From Lachnospiraceae bacterium UBA4631 (GTDB lineage: Bacteria > Bacillota > Clostridia > Lachnospirales > Lachnospiraceae), in assembly GCA_002406015.1 (NCBI GenBank), contig DHMX01000024.1, forward strand, positions 1 through 44,660: 44,660 nucleotides of DNA. Reading direction: 5' to 3'. Positions 1 to 9,102 of the stretch are shown in pieces. Under the pieces are notes generated by a model. It was not told where the DNA came from. It worked only from the letters and a program-made list of their open reading frames with translations, and searched no databases. Made by a program: the position numbers and the translations under genes. How positions within the stretch are numbered: the stretch's first letter is position 1; each line of letters starts with the position of its first letter.

Positions 1-896
1 GGTCTTATATCGTCCAGTTCAATCTTCTCCAATGCACGCTTTCTGGAGGTTGCCTGCTTGGACTTTGATGCATTCGCAGAAAACCGCTGAATAAATTCCT
101 GTAATTCCTTGATTTTTTCTTCTTTCTTCTTGTTTGCTTCCTTCTGCTGCTTAATCATTAACTGGCTGGATTCATACCAGAAATCATAATTACCGGCATA
201 TAGCTGAATCTTGCCATAGTCCACATCCGCGGTATGTGTGCAGACCTTATTCAGGAAATAACGGTCATGCGAAACCACTATTACGGTATTGTCAAAATTA
301 ATTAAGAACTCCTCTAACCATGCAATAGCATCCAAATCCAAGTGGTTGGTCGGCTCATCCAGCAACAGTACATCCGGATTACCGAACAATGCCTGTGCCA
401 GCAATACCTTTACCTTTTGTGCTGCCGGAAGCTCACCCATAATCTTATCATGCCATTCGGTCTCAATTCCCAGACCATTTAACAGGGTTGCGGCATCGGA
501 CTCTGCTTCCCAGCCGTTCATATTGGCAAATTCGCCTTCCAGCTCTGCTGCCTTTACGCCATCTTCATCTGTGAAATCCTCTTTTGCATAGATGGCATCC
601 TTTTCCTTCATAATCTCATACAGGCGTTGGTTTCCCATAATAACGGTATCCAGCACCGAATATTCGTCATACTGGAAATGGTCCTGTTTTAAGATAGAAA
701 GCCGTTCACCGGGGTCCATAATGATTTCACCCTTAGTCGGTTCCAGCTCTCCGGACAATATTTTCAGAAAGGTTGATTTACCAGCTCCATTTGCACCAAT
801 CAATCCATAGCAGTTACCCGGTGTGAACTTAATATTCACATCCTCAAACAACGCCTTCTTTCCAAGTCTTAGTGTAACATTCACTGCACTTATCAT
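1..896 (-). CDS. ykpA: ABC-F family ATPase, YkpA/YbiT type (partial, C-terminal part outside window)
   Basis: This is the first 298 codons of a soluble duplicated ATP-binding cassette protein with no membrane domain. ABC-F proteins act on the ribosome. The start at 896 gives MISAVNVTLRLGKK, followed by Walker A GANGAGKST near residue 40 and Walker B VLLLDEPTNHLD near residue 180. After these come the switch histidine in VVSHDRYFLN and a Lys/Glu-rich interdomain linker. The order and wording closely match Bacillus YkpA-type proteins. The signature motif before Walker B reads LPAAQ rather than LSGGQ; this position is also divergent in YkpA relatives. The start overlaps the stop of the upstream membrane-protein gene by four bases (ATGA), so the two are probably translated from one message. 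The second ATPase half lies off the left edge. Confidence 0.93.
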   Translation of the reverse strand, partial: MISAVNVTLRLGKKALFEDVNIKFTPGNCYGLIGANGAGKSTFLKILSGELEPTKGEIIMDPGERLSILKQDHFQYDEYSVLDTVIMGNQRLYEIMKEKDAIYAKEDFTDEDGVKAAELEGEFANMNGWEAESDAATLLNGLGIETEWHDKIMGELPAAQKVKVLLAQALFGNPDVLLLDEPTNHLDLDAIAWLEEFLINFDNTVIVVSHDRYFLNKVCTHTADVDYGKIQLYAGNYDFWYESSQLMIKQQKEANKKKEEKIKELQEFIQRFSANASKSKQATSRKRALEKIELDDIR

Positions 897-2209
897 CTTG
901 CTATCCTCTCTTCCTCTTCTGCCTGTGTGGTATCTGTCTGCAATACGGTGATGCGGACTCTTTCTACACGCGACTTATCTGCTTCCAGCACCTCAAAGAC
1001 TGCCTGCTTATCCTGTGCCACTTCTCCTGCTTCCGGTAAGTGGTCCAGCAATTCTATTATATAACCTCCTATCGAGTCATAGTCTTCCGACTCGATATTC
1101 AGGTCAAGCATATCATTTACATCATCTATTTTTGCTCCGCCATCCACTTCATACTGATTTTCGGAAATCTGCTTGATGACTTCTTCTTCGTATTCATCAT
1201 ATTCATCCCGAATCTCGCCTACGATTTCTTCTAACAGGTCTTCAAGCGTAATCATGCCTGCCGCTGTTCCGTATTCATCCAGCACAATAGTAATGGATAC
1301 CGAATGTTTTCTCATTTCTTCCAGTATGCCGGAGGTTTTCTGATATTCATAGGTATAGTACGGTTCCCGCATCAGCTTTCGGATGTCAAAAACATCCTTT
1401 TTCAGTTCCCGATAGAAAAACAAGTCCTTCATGTAGAGGATTCCGACTATATTCTCCTTATTTTCTTCATATATCGGAAGCCTGCTGTACTGCTCCTCCT
1501 GAAACAGCTTCAAAACCTCTTCATAGTCCGCATCTACCGATGCCATAGCTATGTCGGTTCGGGGAATCATAATGTCCTTTGCTATGGAATCACCAAAATC
1601 CACCACATTGGTAATCATTTCCTTTTCTTCCCCTTCGATTACGCCATCCTCATGACTGACATTTACGATGGTCCGCAATTCGGATTCTGTCATCTGACGG
1701 TTCATGGCATTCGTATCCACCCGCAAAATCTTATAAATCAATCCGCAGAACTTATCCAACAGCCAGATTACCGGAGTTAATATAACGGATAATACTTTTA
1801 TCGGAAATGCATAAAATAATGCAAACGGCTCACTATAAACCGTTGCAAGGTTCTTTGGTGTAATTTCGCCAAAAATCAAAATTAAAAAGGTTAGGATTCC
1901 GGTGGCAACACCTACAGCCGCACTTCCAAACGTATTCGTTACAAACATGGTTGCTAAGGAAGATGCTGAAATATTGACAATATTATTACCGATTAAGATG
2001 GTACTTAATACCTTGCCCGGCTTTTCCATCAGCTTTAGCACCATTGCCGCCCGCTTATTTCCTTCTTCGGCTAATGCTTTCATTTTGTAGATATTCACAG
2101 TTGTCAGGGATGTCTCTGCCGAGGAGAACAAACCGGATAATACCAACAATATTATAATTACAATTAACTGCACAACAGAACCACCCTGTATCGCGGAACT
2201 ACTATCCAA
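893..2209 (-). CDS. HlyC/CorC (CNNM, DUF21-CBS) family membrane protein
   Basis: This 438-residue integral membrane protein belongs to the family linked to Mg2+/Co2+ efflux or tolerance and often annotated as a haemolysin. The N-terminal DUF21 domain (residues about 10-190) has several hydrophobic helices and the family pattern LSGLFSSAETSLTTVN. It is followed by a CBS pair (about 210-330, IPRTDIAMASVD and YGTAAGMITLEDLLEEIVGEI) and a C-terminal CorC_HlyC domain ending in an acidic tail. The start codon is TTG at 2209, chosen because an AAAGGAG site lies nine bases upstream and no ATG fits. The gene ends in a four-base overlap with the ABC-F gene. The exact transported ion cannot be told from sequence. 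Confidence 0.92.
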   Translation of the reverse strand: MDSSSAIQGGSVVQLIVIIILLVLSGLFSSAETSLTTVNIYKMKALAEEGNKRAAMVLKLMEKPGKVLSTILIGNNIVNISASSLATMFVTNTFGSAAVGVATGILTFLILIFGEITPKNLATVYSEPFALFYAFPIKVLSVILTPVIWLLDKFCGLIYKILRVDTNAMNRQMTESELRTIVNVSHEDGVIEGEEKEMITNVVDFGDSIAKDIMIPRTDIAMASVDADYEEVLKLFQEEQYSRLPIYEENKENIVGILYMKDLFFYRELKKDVFDIRKLMREPYYTYEYQKTSGILEEMRKHSVSITIVLDEYGTAAGMITLEDLLEEIVGEIRDEYDEYEEEVIKQISENQYEVDGGAKIDDVNDMLDLNIESEDYDSIGGYIIELLDHLPEAGEVAQDKQAVFEVLEADKSRVERVRITVLQTDTTQAEEEERIAR

Positions 2210-2400
2210 AAATAACCACTCCTTTTTCTTTGAACTATATATTTTGCCACAAAGTTGTATTCCATTTTACCTATCTGCTTCGCTCTTGTCAACTTTTCCA
2301 TTATATTTTTCAAAAATCCGCACATACTATCAAGGAATCATTTTGATTCAGACATTCTTATACCAATGTCTAATTCTATTTTCAGAAAGGAGTCCTTACC

Positions 2401-2586
2401 ATGCGTAGTTCTCAGGAAACTTATATGGATGTTGCCGAGCGTTGCAGTGCCTACGAGCATGTAGACAAGCCAAACTGCTTCTGTAATGAAGCACCGAACA
2501 GCCCAAGCTGCTTAAATTGCAAGCATTTTGCCAAGGACGAACATTGTACTCTGGACCTGTATGATGCTATCGTAACCAAACTCTAA
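2401..2586 (+). CDS. small Cys-rich protein (61 aa), probable metal-binding
   Basis: This short soluble protein has six cysteines (residues 15, 26, 28, 37, 40 and 49) in a compact pattern that includes CFC and CLNC, which suggests a bound metal or a small ribbon fold. It is preceded by a good ribosome site (AGAAAGGAG, 2384-2392) and followed at once by a strong terminator, so it looks like a genuine monocistronic gene. There is no signal peptide or membrane segment. I do not recognise the family; small proteins of this look are common in Lachnospiraceae. Function unknown. Confidence 0.75.
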   Translation: MRSSQETYMDVAERCSAYEHVDKPNCFCNEAPNSPSCLNCKHFAKDEHCTLDLYDAIVTKL

Positions 2587-2598
2587 GCTCTTATGCAA

Positions 2599-2640
2599 AG
2601 AGAACCCGCAAGCACTATCACTTACGGGTTCTCTTTCTGC
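2599..2640 (+). terminator. rho-independent terminator, probably bidirectional
   Basis: A 14-bp stem (2599-2612 with 2621-2634, one G/T-type mismatch) around an 8-base loop is followed by a T-rich stretch. It lies between the convergent small Cys-rich gene and ilvC and could serve both. Confidence 0.85.
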
Positions 2641-2654
2641 TTTAAGCTTTATCT

Positions 2655-3677
2655 TTAGTTGTTAATCAGCTTATCTTCGCCATTCCAGCTATACAGCTTA
2701 CGAATCTCTTCTCCGACAATCTCAGAAGGATGTTCAGCATGTAACTTTCTCATGGTCTTGAAGTGTACCTGACGGCCTGCAGGTGACATATCCAACAGGA
2801 ACTCTTTTGCAAAGCTTCCGTCCTGAATGTCTGCCAATACCTTCTTCATTGCCTTCTTGGTATCTTCTGTTACAATCTTAGGTCCGGTTACATAATCACC
2901 GTATTCTGCTGTATTGGAAATAGAATAACGCATTCCTGAGAAGCCTGACTGGTAAATCAAATCCACAATCAGCTTCATTTCATGGATACATTCAAAGTAT
3001 GCATTTCTTGGGTCATAGCCTGCTTCTACCAAAGTCTCAAAACCAGCCTGCATCAATGCACATACACCACCGCAAAGAACTGCCTGCTCACCAAAGAGGT
3101 CTGTTTCCGTCTCTGTACGGAAGGTAGTCTCTAATACACCGGCTCTTGCTCCACCGATTGCCAATGCATATGCAAGTGCCATATCCAATGCCTTACCGGT
3201 AGCATCCTGCTCTACAGCAACCAGACAAGGAGTACCCTTACCTGCCTGATATTCAGAACGTACGGTATGTCCCGGTGCCTTTGGTGCAATCATGGTTACA
3301 TCTACATCCTTAGGAGGTACGATACATCCGTAATGAATGTTGAAACCATGTGCGAACATTAACATATTACCCGGCTCCAGATTCGGCTCAATGTCTTTCT
3401 TATACATATCTGCCTGTAATTCATCATTAATCAGAATCATAATGATGTCTGCCTTCTTAGCAGCTTCTGCTGCTGTGTATACCTGAAAGCCCTGAGCTTC
3501 TGCCTTTGCCCATGACTTGCTGCCTTCATACAAACCAATGATTACATTACAGCCGGATTCCTTTGCATTCAATGCATGTGCATGTCCCTGGCTTCCGTAA
3601 CCAATGACTGCAATGGTCTTGCCGTCTAATAACGATAAGTTACAGTCTTCCTGATAAAAAATTCTTGCTTTTGCCAT
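2655..3677 (-). CDS. ilvC: ketol-acid reductoisomerase
   Basis: This 340-residue class I enzyme carries out the second common step of valine, leucine and isoleucine synthesis: isomerisation and NAD(P)H reduction of acetolactate or acetohydroxybutyrate. The N-terminal Rossmann motif GYGSQGHAHALN is at residues 26-37. The cofactor-discriminating loop GLYEGSKSW follows, and the all-alpha C-terminal domain contains the metal and substrate region with FGEQAVLCGG and the ISNTAEYGD stretch. Length is standard. The start at 3677 has an AGGAGG site nine bases upstream. It lies 73 bp downstream of ilvN in the same direction, so they probably share a transcript. Confidence 0.98.
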   Translation of the reverse strand: MAKARIFYQEDCNLSLLDGKTIAVIGYGSQGHAHALNAKESGCNVIIGLYEGSKSWAKAEAQGFQVYTAAEAAKKADIIMILINDELQADMYKKDIEPNLEPGNMLMFAHGFNIHYGCIVPPKDVDVTMIAPKAPGHTVRSEYQAGKGTPCLVAVEQDATGKALDMALAYALAIGGARAGVLETTFRTETETDLFGEQAVLCGGVCALMQAGFETLVEAGYDPRNAYFECIHEMKLIVDLIYQSGFSGMRYSISNTAEYGDYVTGPKIVTEDTKKAMKKVLADIQDGSFAKEFLLDMSPAGRQVHFKTMRKLHAEHPSEIVGEEIRKLYSWNGEDKLINN

Positions 3678-3750
3678 TTTATTACATCCTCCTGTAATAG
3701 ATAAAATTTATAGCATTACTTTATTAATATTAATAAAATTAAAAAAGTAA

Positions 3751-4242
3751 TTACTTATCACTGTAGTGTCCGCGAACCAGACCTGCAAGACCGGTTCTTA
3801 CGATTGACTGAATGTGGAAGCTGTCTAACAATTCCAAAAATGCCTCCACCTTGTTAATGTTACCTGTTAATTCTATCATTAATGAGCCTACGGATACATC
3901 TACAATCTTTGCACGAAATGCATCTGCCACTGCGATAATCTGCGGTTTTTCTTCTTTGTCTGCCTTTACCTTTACCAGTACCAGTTCCCGGCATACAGAT
4001 TCACCGTCTTTTAATTCCGTAACCTGAATCACATCTTCTAATTTATATAATTGCTTTTCAATCTGGTCCAGTGTCCGGTCATCACCGCTGACAACCACTG
4101 TCATACGGGAATATTTCGGATTCTCGGTTATTCCTACCGTTAAACTATCAATATTATACCCTCTCCGGCTGAACATACCGGATACGCGGCTTAATACACC
4201 AGATGAATTCACAACTAACAGTGACAATACCCGTTTTTTCAT
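3751..4242 (-). CDS. ilvN: acetolactate synthase small (regulatory) subunit
   Basis: This regulatory subunit stabilises the catalytic IlvB subunit and confers valine feedback sensitivity. The N-terminal ACT domain reads RVLSLLVVNSSGVLSRVSGMFSRRGYNIDSL, and a C-terminal domain ends in GLVRGH. The start is set at MKKRVLSL (4242, 163 residues) because an AAGGGTGG site lies just upstream. An in-frame ATG at 4275 has no ribosome site and would add an atypical extension. It is the first gene before ilvC. The large subunit ilvB, usually adjacent, is not in the window, so this protein must pair with an IlvB encoded elsewhere. Confidence 0.96.
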   Translation of the reverse strand: MKKRVLSLLVVNSSGVLSRVSGMFSRRGYNIDSLTVGITENPKYSRMTVVVSGDDRTLDQIEKQLYKLEDVIQVTELKDGESVCRELVLVKVKADKEEKPQIIAVADAFRAKIVDVSVGSLMIELTGNINKVEAFLELLDSFHIQSIVRTGLAGLVRGHYSDK

Positions 4243-4339
4243 GTTATGTATACCACCCTTCCAATTTCTATCCATTGTACTCTAATTATAATCAAAATAC
4301 AACAGTCATTGTATCAACTATTTGCTTCCTTGTCAAACA

Positions 4340-6766
4340 TCAGTCTGCCAATAATGCTTCGGCAACGCGGACTGCTTCGGCTGCATCCTTGGAATATCCG
4401 TCTGCCCCGATTTCGTCTGCAAAGCTCTGGGTAATAACCGCTCCACCTATCATAACCTTGGCATTTACCTTCCGCTCTTTTGCATATTCAACCACGTCCT
4501 TCATCCGCATCATGGTAGTTGTCATCAATGCCGATAACGCAATGATTGCCGCATGCTCCCGCTCTGCCGTTGCCACTATCTCTTCCTTCGGAACGTCCTT
4601 TCCTAAGTCCAGTACCCGATACCCATAGTTTCGCAGCATCAGAGCCACAAGATTCTTACCTATATCATGTATATCTCCTTCTACCGTCGCAATTACGATG
4701 GTCGGCATCTCGGCTCCGGTATTCTTTTTCTCTAACTTCGGCTCTAAATACTGAATCGCAGTCTCCATGGTTTCTGCACTGGCAATTAGCTGTGGCAAAA
4801 AGTATATCTTCTTATTAAAGAGTTCTCCGACCTCGTTAATGGCAGGAATCAGCCGCTCATTAATAATTGCTTCCGGGGTCTGTCCCTGTGCAAGCTCCTC
4901 TTCCACCTTTTCCAGTATTCTGCCTTTATTGCCTTTCAGCACCGTTTCCACTACCGGGTGTACTTCCTTCTTTTCACCGGTTTCTGCTTTATTTACAGCC
5001 GTTACTACGACACTGGTTGCGTGTGTATTCACCCGCTCAATGTAGCGTACATCTGCCTGCTCTTTATTTAATAGTAAATCCGATGCAAATGCCGCATTCA
5101 TCAGCATTGCCTGTGACGGATTGGCAATTGCCATCGTCAGACCGTTTGCAATCGCCATGGTTAAAAATGCGGTATTAACATTGATACGCTCCGGCAGTCC
5201 AAAGGAAATATTAGACAGTCCGCAAATCGTCGGGATTCCAAGCTCCTGCTTGCAGTATGCTATCGTCTGCAGCGTTTCCAAGGCTGCCTTTTTATTTGCT
5301 CCGACAGTTGCAACCAAGCCATCCACTACAATATCCTCTTTGGTAAATCCAAGCTCCCATGCCTGCGTCAATATCTGATTGATGATGCCATGCTTTTCTT
5401 CTATCGTTTCCGGCAAACCTTCATCCGACAGCGGCAATAAGATGAACATAGCTCCGTACTTCTTGGCAATCGGCAGTAATTCGTCTACCTTCGGATGTTC
5501 ATAGGAAATGGAATTAATCAAGGCTCTGCCCGGATACTGGCGGAGTGCCGCTTCGATGACTTCTACATAGCTGGAATCAATACAGAGCGGAAGATTTACG
5601 GCTGTGCTGACGGACTGAATCGTTTTTAACATCATTTCCTTTTCATCGATTCCGTTCATTCCCATATTAATATCCAGAATGGAAGCTCCCTGCTCCTGCT
5701 GGTCTTCTGCCATATCGAGAACCATTTCCAGACTACCTTCCCGCAGCTCTGCCTGTAATTTCTTCTTACCGGTCGGATTAATTCGTTCTCCGACTACAAG
5801 AAATGGTCCGTCCAGTTCTAATTCTATGGTCTTTCGTTCCGAGGACAGCAGTCTTCTCTTGGTTTTATTTACCTCCGGTGCTTCCATTGCCTTAACACCT
5901 CTTGCCAGTGCCATAATGTGTGCCGGTGTGGTTCCGCAGCAGCCGCCCAAGATTCCGGCTCCTGCCTCGACCAATCTCTGTCCTGCCTCTGCAAATTCCT
6001 CCGGTGTCATGGCATAAACGGTCTCTCCGTTTACCAGCTCCGGCATTCCTGCATTTGGCTTTGCTATAATCGGAATATTGGCATATTCTTTCATTTCACG
6101 AATGATTTCGCACATTTCATCCGGTCCGGTTGAGCAATTCGCTCCTATGGCATCTACGCCGAGACTCTGCAATACATTTACTGCTGTTTTCGGGTCTGTG
6201 CCAAAAAGTGTTCTTCCGTCCTCGTTAAAGGTCAGGGTGACAAATATCGGAAGGTCGCAGGTCTCCTTTGCCGCAATTACGGCTGCTCTGGTTTCTGCCA
6301 GACTCATCATGGTTTCAACTACAAGAAGGTCTACACCTGCTTCTGTCAGATATTGAATCTGTTCTTTGTATACGTCAATTAATTCCTCCAGTTGGAGATT
6401 GCCCATCGGTGCAAGCTGCTTACCGGTCATGGTTATATCTCCGGCTATATAGCCCCGACAGCCGGCTTTTACAATTGCCTGCTTGGAAATTCCCACTAAT
6501 TCTTTATTAATTTCTTCTATCCGGTCTTCTAAGCCGTATTCTGCCAGCTTAATCCGATTTCCGGTAAAGGTCGGAGCATATATAATGTGACTGCCTGCTT
6601 CAATATAGGCTGCCTGCAAATCAATCATGACCTGTGGGTGTTCCAGAATCCACTGCTCCGGACATACACCTATCGGCATTCCTGCCTGCAAAAGATTACT
6701 TCCTGTTGCACCATCCAATATCACAATTCTACTATTCATTAAATTATGCAGTTGTTCTCTTGTCAT
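4340..6766 (-). CDS. metH: cobalamin-dependent methionine synthase, short form without activation domain
   Basis: The 808-residue protein transfers a methyl group from methyltetrahydrofolate through cobalamin to homocysteine. Domains in order: homocysteine S-methyltransferase (residues 1-290, zinc ligands Cys211 and Cys276-Cys277 in GGCCGT); pterin-binding TIM barrel (about 315-560, GERINPTGKKKL); helical cap (about 590-660); and Rossmann B12 domain (about 670-808) with the cobalt-ligating DxHxxG motif in GDIHDIGKN. It ends there. The AdoMet-dependent reactivation domain found in the roughly 1200-residue E. coli enzyme is absent. This is usual in Clostridia, where a separate activator is expected. 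The ribosome site AGAGGAGAAAAG precedes the start. No SAM or B12 riboswitch is visible in the 133-bp upstream gap. The gene lies 97 bp upstream of ilvN on the same strand. Confidence 0.96.
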   Translation of the reverse strand: MTREQLHNLMNSRIVILDGATGSNLLQAGMPIGVCPEQWILEHPQVMIDLQAAYIEAGSHIIYAPTFTGNRIKLAEYGLEDRIEEINKELVGISKQAIVKAGCRGYIAGDITMTGKQLAPMGNLQLEELIDVYKEQIQYLTEAGVDLLVVETMMSLAETRAAVIAAKETCDLPIFVTLTFNEDGRTLFGTDPKTAVNVLQSLGVDAIGANCSTGPDEMCEIIREMKEYANIPIIAKPNAGMPELVNGETVYAMTPEEFAEAGQRLVEAGAGILGGCCGTTPAHIMALARGVKAMEAPEVNKTKRRLLSSERKTIELELDGPFLVVGERINPTGKKKLQAELREGSLEMVLDMAEDQQEQGASILDINMGMNGIDEKEMMLKTIQSVSTAVNLPLCIDSSYVEVIEAALRQYPGRALINSISYEHPKVDELLPIAKKYGAMFILLPLSDEGLPETIEEKHGIINQILTQAWELGFTKEDIVVDGLVATVGANKKAALETLQTIAYCKQELGIPTICGLSNISFGLPERINVNTAFLTMAIANGLTMAIANPSQAMLMNAAFASDLLLNKEQADVRYIERVNTHATSVVVTAVNKAETGEKKEVHPVVETVLKGNKGRILEKVEEELAQGQTPEAIINERLIPAINEVGELFNKKIYFLPQLIASAETMETAIQYLEPKLEKKNTGAEMPTIVIATVEGDIHDIGKNLVALMLRNYGYRVLDLGKDVPKEEIVATAEREHAAIIALSALMTTTMMRMKDVVEYAKERKVNAKVMIGGAVITQSFADEIGADGYSKDAAEAVRVAEALLAD

Positions 6767-6899
6767 GTCTTTTCTCCTCTATGTATGCACCTATGTTACC
6801 TTTTCGAGCAATTTTACTTCATTGCATACGGAATGTCAAATACCGGGGAGCCTTATTGCTGCATTATTGTCAATCCTGTTACCGACCTTATTGCTGGTC

Positions 6900-7892
6900 T
6901 TATACGACTATAATGGAATGACGATTCACTTTTCCGACTATTTTTCCATGTATACCAAGTGTAATGGTCGTACCGGACACCTGCATAATCTGAAGCGTGT
7001 TCCTGTAAAATTCCTGTCCAAACGGTTTTCCGGTTGTCACCTCCTGACTTTGCGGCTTTAACCGAACCCAGATTCCAACTCGCAGGATGCGGGATGCCGA
7101 TACCGTACCTCCCAGCTTCCGTAATAGATTCCGATTCTGTTCTGAGGTTCCCCGATAATCCTGTAGCCGCTCTACCAAGCCGGAGCGAACTGCATATTGC
7201 CCCCGCATAGCGTAATCAGAAGGATAGCCTTTCATATTTAACGCTCCCACTAAGGAATCCCCTATATATCCATGCAGATTCGGTTGTCCCTGCGTTTCCT
7301 TCCGCAGTTTTAATAATTCCACATAACCTTCAATTCCATGCAGCATCCCCATTGAAGAATACTGCCATATCGTATAGGCTCCGGAATAGGTACATTCTTT
7401 ATAGTGCTGTATTATCCATTTTCCCCAATTTTGAATCCGTTTATCCGCAAACAAATGGGTACACCAATATTTATTGGCACATAGTCCCGGCACGCTGCCC
7501 TCTTGCATGATTTCTTTTCCGTAGCATTCCATAAGCCTGCCTCTCTCCTCTGCCGTCATGGCAAGCATAGCTTTTTCTGCTTCCGGCTTTATAAATACCG
7601 GAACTTCCGGAATGGTTCCTTTTTTGTGAGAAAGCATACGATTTACCTCGGCAGCCTCCCGCTCTGCTTCTGCCTCGGTTTGAACGGTTGTTTTTAAATA
7701 AATACCATAGGGTATACCGTAATATTCGCAAGCATCTGCATTATATTCAAACCAAGCATCCTTCTGCCATTTTTTCTGACCGTTTCCCAGACACAGCATG
7801 GCAAATAAGGAGTCTGCTTCCGGTGTTTCCTTCCGAAGCATTTCCCAATTGATTTTTCCCTGCTGCTGACTAACCGCAATTCCGTTTTGCAT
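6900..7892 (-). CDS. GH25 lysozyme-fold protein lacking catalytic acids (probable pseudoenzyme)
   Basis: Residues 1-200 follow the glycoside hydrolase family 25 layout: first strand plus QGKINW, then FAMLCLGNG, WFEYNADACEYYGIPYGIYLKTT, and later the GAYTIWQYSS strand. Active GH25 enzymes start with GIDVS and carry a DxE pair. Here the first aspartate is Ala6 (GIAVS) and the DxE position reads KxE (Lys102, Glu104 in VFIKPE), so muramidase activity is unlikely. The C-terminal roughly 80 residues (LRVGIWVRLKP onward) look like a small beta-rich binding domain. No signal peptide is present. The ribosome site AAGGGG supports the start at 7892. It sits upstream of metH on the same strand. A carbohydrate-binding or regulatory role is a guess. 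Confidence 0.78.
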   Translation of the reverse strand: MQNGIAVSQQQGKINWEMLRKETPEADSLFAMLCLGNGQKKWQKDAWFEYNADACEYYGIPYGIYLKTTVQTEAEAEREAAEVNRMLSHKKGTIPEVPVFIKPEAEKAMLAMTAEERGRLMECYGKEIMQEGSVPGLCANKYWCTHLFADKRIQNWGKWIIQHYKECTYSGAYTIWQYSSMGMLHGIEGYVELLKLRKETQGQPNLHGYIGDSLVGALNMKGYPSDYAMRGQYAVRSGLVERLQDYRGTSEQNRNLLRKLGGTVSASRILRVGIWVRLKPQSQEVTTGKPFGQEFYRNTLQIMQVSGTTITLGIHGKIVGKVNRHSIIVV

Positions 7893-8001
7893 AGTTTTTC
7901 CCCTTTTCTTTCTACTATGTATCCTATGCAGATAAGCGGGTGCTTCACCACTTATTTTCCCAATATTTTCCTTGGATACCGTAGCAAAGAAGGTGAATTT
8001 A

Positions 8002-8010
8002 TGTTATACT
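8002..8010 (+). promoter_or_regulatory. extended -10 promoter element
   Basis: TGTTATACT (extended -10) lies 43 bases before the probable start codon of the CobL-like gene. No good -35 is seen, as is common with extended -10 promoters. Confidence 0.5.
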
Positions 8011-8053
8011 GCAATCAGTATTTTGTTGAATAAAAATGAGGAGTGTGACAAGT

Positions 8054-8956
8054 ATGAATCAGGATAATGTATACACAAATGGGGCTATGCTGAATTGGAC
8101 GGGATATTTTGCAGAAATGATGGACATTAGTCCGGAAAAGATTAAGCTTTTGAATATCTGTCAAAAGAAAAAGAACGTAATTCCGTCGATTGAATCGCAT
8201 AAGCGTGTGTTGGTATTTGCGGATGCCAGCCATAAAAACCTCTGCTATGAAATCTGGGAGGCAGGCTTAGGCGATTGTGATGTCTGGTACGGCACCGGTA
8301 CAGAACCGGGTGGCACTATCACCAACGCTAAAATCAAGGACATGATTAATACAGAAATTAAAGAGCCTACGGTATTCTTCATTCTGAATGAGAATACGCG
8401 GGAATCTTACAAAATCGGAATTAAAAACGAAAACTTCAGCCGCGGTCCGGTGCATTATGTCGGCAGCGAGATTCGTGCCGTCATTATGAGTCTGCTTCAT
8501 GTGGATGCACAGGATGTTATCTGTATTGTCAGCGGTGAAAGTATTGCCATTGAGGCTGCTATTGTAGCCAGCGAGGGAACTATTATTGCCGTTGAACATG
8601 ACAAGGCTTCTCAGGCTGCCATGGAGGCAAATGTGGAGAAATTCGGTGTTCATAATATTGAGATTGTTCCGGATATGTCACCGTCCTCACTTTCCACTCT
8701 TCCAACCCCTCGTCTTGCATTTATTGTTGCTACTAAGAATCTGGAGCAGCATATTCAGAATCTGTTAGCACTGAATCCAAATATGCAGTTCGTTATCTAT
8801 ACGTTGGAATTAGATATTCTTTCCGGAATTAAGGCTTTGTTTGAGAAATATCACATTCGGAATATGGAGGTTCTGCAGATTACGGTATCAAAGCTTGACA
8901 GTAAGAGTGTATTTGTTACCCAGCCGTCACCATGGTTAATCTCTGGTGAGGCGTAA
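8054..8956 (+). CDS. CobL-like (CbiE/CbiT-related) protein outside any cobalamin cluster
   Basis: The middle resembles the end of CbiE (GLGDCDVWYGTGTEP, then PTVFFILNEN). The C-terminal half resembles the CbiT methyltransferase domain of precorrin-6Y methylases: RGPVHYVGSEIRAVIMSLL, then VSGESIAIEAAIVASEGTIIAVEHD and FGVHNIEIVPD. The glycine-rich SAM motif I is altered (VSGES instead of a GxGxG pattern), and the N-terminal half of CbiE is missing. No cob/cbi gene is nearby. The start is placed at 8054 (300 residues) because GAGGAG at 8038-8043 is correctly spaced for it; that site overlaps an upstream in-frame ATG at 8036. It could be a divergent SAM-binding protein with a new substrate, or a non-catalytic relative. 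It is followed by a strong terminator. Confidence 0.7.
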   Translation: MNQDNVYTNGAMLNWTGYFAEMMDISPEKIKLLNICQKKKNVIPSIESHKRVLVFADASHKNLCYEIWEAGLGDCDVWYGTGTEPGGTITNAKIKDMINTEIKEPTVFFILNENTRESYKIGIKNENFSRGPVHYVGSEIRAVIMSLLHVDAQDVICIVSGESIAIEAAIVASEGTIIAVEHDKASQAAMEANVEKFGVHNIEIVPDMSPSSLSTLPTPRLAFIVATKNLEQHIQNLLALNPNMQFVIYTLELDILSGIKALFEKYHIRNMEVLQITVSKLDSKSVFVTQPSPWLISGEA

Positions 8957-9024
8957 AGATGGAGCTTGACATATTAATATTTGCTATGGCAGGCACTTAT
9001 TGATTAGAATAATGTGGTAAAAAC

Positions 9025-9064
9025 AAAATAATGGCATATGCAAGATTGCATATGCCATTATTTT
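9025..9064. terminator. bidirectional terminator
   Basis: A near-perfect 19-bp inverted repeat (9025-9043 with 9046-9064) ends in a T run on both strands. It lies between the convergent CobL-like gene and the 697-residue unknown gene. Confidence 0.88.
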
Positions 9065-9102
9065 ATTACTATGTTTTAATTAAGGTTCTTAAAGCTACCT
9101 TC

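Noticed and set aside
2250..7000. SAM, B12 or T-box riboswitch upstream of metH, ilvN or ilvC
   Set aside because: The gaps of 133, 97 and 73 bp show none of the expected conserved cores.
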